64,000 nucleotides of DNA from Favolaschia claudopus (Eukaryota; Basidiomycota; Agaricomycetes; Agaricales; Mycenaceae): contig JAWWNJ010000048.1 of NCBI GenBank assembly GCA_037176885.1, positions 1,513,733 through 1,577,732 of the forward strand, written 5' to 3'. Under the pieces are notes generated by a model. That model was given only the letters and a program-made list of their open reading frames with translations, made no database searches and was not told the origin of the DNA. Each line of letters starts with the position of its first letter. Position 1 is the stretch's first letter. Position numbers and translations under genes: made by a program. Below are positions 57,471-64,000 of this stretch, piece after piece.

Positions 57471-59173
57471 TTAAGGCTGCGAGGGCGCGTTAAGCTGAGA
57501 CCAGTGCGCAAAGAAGAATTTGCGTACACCATGCGCGCTGTGCGGACGACGGATAGGCCTGTCATCAGGATACTTCTGGTAGAAGTCCAGTGTGAGCTTC
57601 TCGAGATGGTCGTCGTACTTATTGTATTCCGACAACCAGAAACGAAACTTGAAGGCCGCGGAGCGCATGCTGTGGCGAAGAAACTCCGACTGAGTGCGAA
57701 AGTCGTGGGGATCCATTTCTTCAGCATGGACATTGGCGTTATGAACCGCTTTGTCCATGATCGCAGGGTCTGTGATGACAATGAGATCATGATGAAGATC
57801 TATTGAATAATGAGGTGAATGACGGAGTAAGGGACGTTGAAACGTACTCGGGAAAGTGGGTTCGTGGAGCATATCGACTGCCGCGTCTGCCAGACGAGTA
57901 CGCTTGCGACCACGAGCGGCATCATCAGGATCAGCGATCTCCGCGGGAGGGCTGGGGACGAAATCAGTGAAAGGGAGTCGTATAACGAAAAATTGGACTC
58001 GCCTGAAGGCCCGCGGGAGGTTCCACCTAGTACGACTTGCGTATTAGAGGGATTCAACCGTGAGAAGTTGATTACGTACCATTGAGTCGTCCTGGTCGAG
58101 AAAGGCTTGTTCCTCTTGAGCGGCCTGAGCTCTGAGCTTGCGCTGAGGAAAAGAAATTTTCAGTGAGTAGGGTGCATGGAGAGGGAGCGTACAACTGTGC
58201 GACAAACGTTTTGGAACATCTCCTCTGGAATCGGATCGTCAACGATTTCAACTGACGCATCGCGTTTCTTGTGCGCCTTACCCTCGGAGATTTTGGAGTC
58301 CTTGGGTTTGACGGGGCAGGCGTCAATACCGTGTTGAGTCGATGAGCAAGACCCACACACGTTGATCTGCTCGAGAAATTAGATGGACGGACAAGAAAAG
58401 AAGGAATAAAAGCGGAGCGCACCGTTCCGCGGGAGTTATTCTTCTTGTTGTTCTTGCCACCGTTGGTCTTGTTGAACGAAAGACCTCCGGGGACCGAGCC
58501 AGAACCTGCACGGTAATTGGCCCCGTACGCGGCAAGCAAGTAGGGAGTAATATTCATACCTTCCTCCTTGTCAATGTCCATCTGTAGACGATTAAAGTGA
58601 ATCGTAATGTGGAGAACGCCTGGAGATACCTGGTCAGCGACAGACGCCTCATCCGCGGAGTCGTCACCGTCGGTATCCTCGGCAGCCTCCTTGGACTTGT
58701 GCTGAAAGGGATAAGTCAGTAGAGAAGCTAAGAAAGAGGGATAAAATAACGAGGGCACACCTTGGCCTTTTCGTCCTTCTTCTTTTTTCTTCTTAGCATT
58801 GTGGTAGCGGTTGATCAACTGGTTGAGCGTAACGTTGTGGCTGCTAGGAATGCGGAAGCCGTGCTCGTTGACAGCGAGTTGAAGCTGGTCAGGGAGTCCT
58901 AGAATGATCTGGGTGACGGTAGCATTCTGGGGGGTGCTGGAGCGCGGAGGCCATTGGGAGAAATCCGGTCTGGAAGAAACCCCGCGGGTCAGCATAGTAG
59001 TGAGTAGCGGAGTGTAGCAGACGTACGACGCGGTCGAGCACCGTGTCGAGCGCTCTGTTGCAGATCGCATCCGAGAATTTCGCCTTTCGGAGACCACAAT
59101 ATTCAGTGTGAGCTGCTTGAATGCCTTGGATTGCTGTCTGGAGTGCAGGCGGAGGGTGGCGGTCAGGCGCCAT
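57471..59173 (-). CDS. Antisense gene A2 of element A: CCHC zinc-knuckle protein
   Basis: ATG at 59173 (MAPDRHPPPALQTAIQG). Exons include RVVRLL, then DFSQWPPRSSTPQNATVTQ and VNEHGFRIPSSHNVTLNQ, a Lys/Glu stretch, MDIDKEEGMNITPYLLAAYG (about 58580-58520) and a Gly/Asn/Lys patch. A CCHC knuckle CGSCSSTQHGIDAC (C-x2-C-x4-H-x4-C) is at 58360-58315. After further introns come RGRKRTRLADAAVDMLHEP and a helical end (FRTQSEFLRHSMRSAAFKF, EYNKYDDHLEKLTLDFYQK), stop TAA 57471. A knuckle of this type is usual in Gag or RNA-binding proteins; its presence in an antisense gene is odd. Exon limits are approximate. Confidence 0.55.
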
Positions 59174-60212
59174 TGCATGGAAGTGGTCAGAACGAGACGA
59201 AGTTTAGCGGAGCGGACCTCTAGCTTTTATGTGCAAAAGGTCCGGGGAGTTACGAGATCTTGGTTACAGAGGCGCAAATCGCTGAAGCATGCCAAGACGC
59301 ATGGCAACTCAATTCTTGGCTGATATAACTGCATGCGAGGACGCATGTTTTATTTAGTCTGGGGGAGGAGAGAGAGCCAAGACACGGAATGGGCGGTGTG
59401 CCGTCCGCGCGTCATGCGTCGGTTACCATATCTAGGCTTGGAGAAATTTGTTTCACCAAGAATAGGCGATTGAGGCCGATGTTTTCAAAATCGGAAGTCA
59501 TGGAATCCTGATTGGGAGGATATTGATGATCGGTTTCTACACGCAGTGACTTGCGACACTGATTGATGGAGGGCCGCGGAGACGCGTCAGACGGCACGTC
59601 CCCGGAGTTCACCAGAAAAATAAAGTAGCAAGAGCTAGCAGGAAATTGAGGAGTCAATGAGACTTCATCACTTGAATAAATGTTGAAGTTGAAACTCCGC
59701 GGAGCAGAATCGTGCAAAGAGTTGAGAAGTGAAGTATTCTGCTATGAAACCAGTAATTTGAATTGAGGATCGACATATGATGACTCAATTTGGATTATAA
59801 GAGCAGTTGAGGCTTGGTGAAATTCGCACTTGGTTGGAAAAGTTGAGTGGCGGAAATCACCGTGATCGGATCATACTTGATGGATCTGTTGATCGGTCGG
59901 TAGGAAAGAGTTACCGGAGTCCGAGAGACCCAGGCGCTAAAACAGGCGCTAACGTTGGCGCGAAAGTGGGCGCTAAGGCATCTCTCATAAGGAAAAAGGT
60001 TCACACGGTTGAATCAAGTACAACAATTTGGCGCCTTGGGCGCTAATGCATTTATGGGTCGTTCACATGTTTACAGGAGATTCTACCTAAGATGGGTAAA
60101 CTATGTAAACGACCAGGGACTACTATATATACAATATTTTGGCTTGTTTCAACGCTGAAGCCTACAGCACGACGAGCAGATCATTGTATGTAAATAAAGA
60201 AAGTCCAATAGT
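59174..60212. other. Spacer between antisense genes A1 and A2, with GGCGCTAA repeats
   Basis: No gene recognised. Near 59932-60050 GGCGCTAA and close variants recur about five times at short spacing. Confidence 0.5.
59932..60050. repeat. Short GGCGCTAA-type repeats
   Basis: GGCGCTAA or GGCGC.AA near 59933, 59945, 59957, 59969 and 60038. Four of them are spaced 12 bases apart, so a minisatellite seed. About 1 kb upstream of the A2 start is absent; it lies in the A1 3' flank. Confidence 0.6.
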
Positions 60213-62001
60213 TCACGACGAATCAGAGTCCGACTCTTGATGGCGCGTGGAACGGCGCAGCTGCATCCCACCGGTGCTGGAGCCTTCTTCGAATTCCGGG
60301 TGCTTTCCCTTGTCAGATGCGATGGCCACTCCGGCTGGACCAAACGGAGGTTTGTCCGACGGAGCAGACGCAAAGATCGCGGCAGTATCTTGCGACAAGG
60401 AGGCGCTGGAAGGACCAACCTTTGAAAAATCGACCGACGACGACAGCTGAAAGTCGGGATTTGCCAAAGGCCGAGGAAGGGTGCCCGGAGCCAGGGAAGA
60501 GTCAACACGGCCAAACGATGGCGCAGGTACGATACGATTGGAGAGCAAGGGAGCATATGTCCCACGAGTACCAGGCGGCGCGTCATCAGGCGGAGGAACC
60601 ACAGCTGAAGTAGGATGGTCCGCTATAGCGTCGTCAATAGCAGACTGCTCCAAAACGTTCTTGAAGTACTTGTCCGCGATGTCGCGCATGCGATCGCCGT
60701 CCGAGGAGTCTTCAAAAACGCTGTTGAAAGCGGGCAGCGACCATGGCGGAGTCCGAGTTGCGAATAGTCACAGCGACGTCTTGGGCAGCCAAACGTTGCG
60801 CACTAAGAGAACGGGCGTGGAGGAGCGCGGTGTACTCAGCATCCACGGTCGTCTGGTATAGGCGCTGCAAAAAGGAAGCCAAAGAATGCGGAGCAACGTT
60901 GTGATAGGGGACGAATATGCTCGAAGAACTTCATCAGTTCGGCGGGCGACCAGTTTGAACGAGCACTTCTCCTTGCGAGTCGCACAGCGAATGCAAGAAG
61001 AAGACCGAGTAGAGCGGTCGATGCCGGGACAAGTAATGAAGTTGAAAGCACACTCGGTGCAAGGAAGCGCCTCGGGATTATACAGTGGCGGGTTAAGGGC
61101 GTCTGTGACGTAATGATGCGGGATGCGCATCAGCGTGGGAGTCGGCGCGCCCGCCTCGGGAATGGAAAAACAAAGCATCGGTGATTTCACCGCGGGACGA
61201 CACCTCGATGATTCGCGGGTCCGGTGCAGCAGGATCGGCACGCGGAGGGGAATCCACCTCAACGCGACGACGTTTCTGGGGCACCGTCGGCTCGACGACG
61301 GAAACTGACGCGCCTGGGTCAGCTTCGACATCGGAGTCCGCGACGAATTTAGCACGAGCGGGCGCCTTGAGAATTTGGGGAAGGCGAAAGTCCGGCGAAA
61401 GCGATGTCCGCGCCTTTGTCGATATTGTACTTCTTACGGAAGGCAAGGGCGGGGCGGCCGGCACGGTAAGCGTCGAGGAGGAGCTCAGGAGCTTCCATTT
61501 TGGAGGAGACGAGCCCTTCGTGAGGCACTTGAGGAGGCGAGCGGTTGTCCAAAGAAAGAGTTCGACCCTCGTCGGGGATTTCTTCGCGTTCACGGTAACC
61601 TTGCTGTAGAAATACAACACGGTTAGTCAAAATATGGAAAAGAGAACAGAAAGAAACATACCAAAGATGGGAGCAAACTTTTTGGCTCGCTTCAACTGAA
61701 TTTCGAGAGAGGGCTCCGGGTCCAGGTACTCGAGTTCGAGGAAAGCACGAGAGCGTTTGTTGTCAAATGGTGCCCAGAAACGGAGCACGGGGATCGGAGG
61801 CAGCTAACGATGAAGGCATAGCAGCCAAGCGCAGACCAGCCGGTGACAGAAGAGGATTCATGCGAGTATCAGCCGGAACTGGAGCAGGCGGGCAGCGCTG
61901 GCGGCGGCGCTGGTGGCGGCGCTTGGGGTGCGGGAGACGAATATGGCGGGGGAGGCCCGGTGCGAAGGCGAGTATTTTTCTTCGGGGGACGATGGCGGCA
62001 T
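60213..62001 (-). CDS. Antisense gene A1 of element A: six-cysteine cluster protein
   Basis: Probable ATG at 62001 (MPPSSPEEKYSPS), first exon frame uncertain. Then LPPIPVLRFWAPFDNKRSR (from about 61805), LEIQLKRAKKFAPIFG, an intron, QGYREREEIPDEGRTLSLD and YRAGRPALAFRKKYNIDKG. Indels near 61400 and 61160 are needed. The cluster CTEC, ITCPG, SSCIRC, EKCSF (about 61062-60970) is C-x2-C-x6-C-x11-C-x2-C-x6-C, within the Zn(II)2Cys6 spacing rule. A helical part follows (QTTVDAEYTALLHARSLSA), and a Pro/Ser-rich C-terminus ends RSTRHQESDSDSS at TGA 60213. It lies nearest the 3' LTR, like alpha in element B. Confidence 0.55.
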
Positions 62002-62843
62002 CTCCACCGACGACGAGCGCCAGGGAGAGCAGTTGGTTGAAGTTGGTGGGGAGTTGAACGACGTGGGCGTCGGACAACGGGAGCACAAGAAACCAAGAAG
62101 CAGCAAAGAAGACGGCCACACAGTGCAAAGCACTTTATGTGGGTGGTGGTAGTAAGAGGGAAAGAGCAAGTGGGCGCCAAGGAGCACCCCGCAGGTATAT
62201 ATGACGAAGCGGACTTAGGAAAATTTCCTGGAAGTCCTGGACGCCGCGGGCCACGAATATATTGAGATCTTATCGGAGTCTCGATAAGGGAACCTAGAAG
62301 CCCGCTATTTTTTAGCAAGGTTTAGAAGAGGTTCTCCGCAGTGAACCTTGAAAAACTTTGTTTTTGATAGAAGAAATCAATTATATTGCGTCGGTAAAAA
62401 CCGATTAAATGGAGGCCCAGACCTAGGGTTGAGGGTTTTGAAGGTCAGCGAGTGGTCCAAGCGAGTAATCGCGAGCGTAGGGTTAGGGTTAGCCAAAGAA
62501 AAATTGGGACTCTACCGAGAAATGAGCGGAGGAGTGCAGACAGAGTGTACACCCCTGTCCTGATAAAAGTCAGACAGAAAGTGTCAATTACGTAATGATC
62601 GACGTCCGCGGAGGCAATTGTCTAAAAATAGATTTTGCTGAGCGCAAGTTGAGACCAACGGACTTGGTGGAATTCTGCTTGCGGATTCAAAACCAGTAGA
62701 CGGTGAAAAAGTGTGCATGTGTGTAGGCGCTATAAAATTAGAACGTCTAGCTGGACGCAGTCAGTCCGCAGACCACTCAATATCTAGTACACTGAGGGCT
62801 ACAAATGTAGACCGAGGACGGTCTAGATTTAGTGAAGGGGAGA
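62002..62843. other. A1 promoter region and 3' untranslated part of element A
   Basis: No gene. A minus-strand TATATAT at 62196-62202 lies about 195 bases before the A1 ATG. The end AGTGAAGGGGAGA (62831-62843) is the polypurine tract directly before the LTR. Confidence 0.6.
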
Positions 62844-64000
62844 TGATACGCGTGGTCAATTTTGCGCGTATTTATCTAGCTTTTGTAGTGACTTGTGGCA
62901 CAAATACCCATATTAGTCTGCATGACACTAAGGGCTTTACTCGACTATCAATAGGAAGTCAGTACTCCTGTTCATGGTGACTTGAAGGAGGATCAGAGTG
63001 AGCTCCGAGCTGCTGGTCGTAACGTTACTGGAGATAATCATAGAGGCCCGCGGCACACGGAGTAACCCAAGGTTTTGGGTGTTGCAAGAGTAACAGATGA
63101 AGACTGAGTTGAAGTGCAGTCTGGACTTGTAGTAAAGCAAGACGGAACGTCGGAGGAAGGCCCGCGGAGTATCCAAACGAAAGGTCTATGAGATACATAG
63201 ACGCCGCGGACCTGCCGAAGACTTACAGACAAGTTGCCGCACCAATGTACCTTGAACATAAAGGGTGCCGGATGTTGGATCAACGGCAGGGTGATGCCTC
63301 AGATCTGGAACAGTGATTGCGGACATCCATCATGTCACGGAGAATACTCCGCGGACTCGGCATGTACATCACGGAAGCACTTTCCTGTATGCCGCTAATG
63401 AGATAGTTTGACACTGAAGCATAGGAATGTCTTAGACGGTGATCTGATGGTCTGAAAACAGAACTAGAGATCTAGAAAGGTCTAGACGGAGTGGAGCAAC
63501 CATATGATTTAGAGGATCTACATGGATGCCGGGGAGACACGTCGGAGCGGAACAGTGATACACATCCGCGGATGACCAAGATAGTGATTCAACCGTGAGA
63601 TGGTCAGAATAGATGACTTTTCATGGACGGATCGTGACGATTCAGAGCGGCAGACGGCTGCTAGACCTACGTATACCCAATCCCAACTCAATTGTTTCTG
63701 TATCTTGACTCAGATTTGTTTACATCATGTATTTTCTTGGCATTAGTATAAAAGACCATGTATTTCTCGTCGTTTGTCTAGTTCATCGCGCGCAGGTCAT
63801 TGACGGCGTTGGTGTACTCAGGCAGGGACATAGAGGCATTTAAATTGGAGTTATCTGCTTGCTAGTTTTTGTCTTCATTAGGAACGATTTGTTGAAGTTC
63901 AGACAAGTGTGAATTAAGACTTAAGTTTCTAGAAGCGTTCACCCGCGGAAACTTTGGACTGTGGAGTTTTGTCGTGGCATAGCCAACCCAGTAACCTTCC
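62844..64000 (+). repeat. 3' LTR of element A (5' part only)
   Basis: Begins TGATACGCGTG after the polypurine tract. From 63476 on it matches 1-525. The first ~120 bases also match, reversed, the end of the solo LTR at 38241. It is cut by the window edge; about 680 bases should follow. Confidence 0.9.

Larger units (their letters stand above)
1..64000 (+). mobile_element. Ty3/Gypsy element A (outer, both LTRs cut by window edges)
   Basis: The first 525 bases recur at 63476-64000 with only two mismatches that I can find, so the window starts inside the 5' LTR and ends inside the 3' LTR of one element. Between them are PBS (1208), gag, pro, pol, an antisense gene block (55967-62001) and a polypurine tract (62832-62843). 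The element is interrupted by element B (7095-53669 plus duplication) and by a MITE-like insert (53973-54725). Its own DNA totals about 18 kb, large for Gypsy. Order PR-RT-RNaseH-IN in pol gives the Gypsy assignment; no chromodomain is visible after integrase. Confidence 0.9.

Noticed and set aside
62478..62492. Telomere-like TTAGGG repeats
   Set aside because: Only about two units, within element A's untranslated region; far too short for an interstitial telomere.
1..64000. CRISPR array, rRNA, bacterial operon or riboswitch
   Set aside because: Eukaryotic repeat landscape with spliced genes; no regularly spaced short repeats with unique spacers and no rRNA sequence seen.

Overview
The window reads as repeat-rich chromosome of a mushroom-forming basidiomycete (Agaricomycetes). 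Evidence: Ty3/Gypsy elements, a KDZ (Kyakuja-Dileera-Zisupton) transposase with its CxC cysteine cluster, a fungal TET/JBP-type dioxygenase, RNase H1 N-terminal (viroplasmin) domain proteins, and genes cut by many ~50-60 bp GT-AG introns. I see no ordinary host gene; every region belongs to some mobile element.

Layout is a nest. Outer Gypsy element A fills the window: its 5' LTR is cut by the left edge (1-1207) and its 3' LTR by the right edge (62844-64000). Its gag-pro-pol (1294-7094) is interrupted by Gypsy element B (7095-53669) and resumes at 53670; a 753-bp MITE-like insert (53973-54725) splits the integrase again. B has LTRs at 7095-8906 and 51859-53669. Its gag is split by a 23.6-kb KDZ-type DNA transposon, D (9288-32909), and its pol by a reversed solo LTR of the A family (36183-38241). 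D contains a non-autonomous LTR element C (9325-13926, identical LTRs) and a solo LTR E (19412-20979, inside an intron). Most insertions show a target-site duplication, and at the coding insertions (B, D, A-prime, MITE) the interrupted frame resumes in phase when the insert and one duplication copy are disregarded.

Stripped of inserts, A (~18 kb) and B (~21 kb) share an unusual plan: LTR, identical primer-binding site, gag, pro and pol in three successive -1 frames, then a 7-9 kb block of spliced genes on the opposite strand, then polypurine tract and LTR. The antisense blocks encode small paralogous proteins with a six-cysteine cluster spaced like fungal Zn(II)2Cys6 DNA-binding domains. Each family is also peppered from end to end, in LTRs, genes and introns, with its own CGG-containing hexamer (CCGCGG in A, AGCGGG in B). 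I infer, without proof, that the antisense proteins may recognise these motifs, a self-recognition or anti-silencing system resembling plant VANDAL/VANC.

D carries, besides the transposase, a TET/JBP-like gene that has lost a metal-binding His, two RNase H1 N-domain genes, and hypothetical genes. Many one-base frameshifts in otherwise young copies may be real decay or long-read assembly errors; the sequence alone cannot decide.
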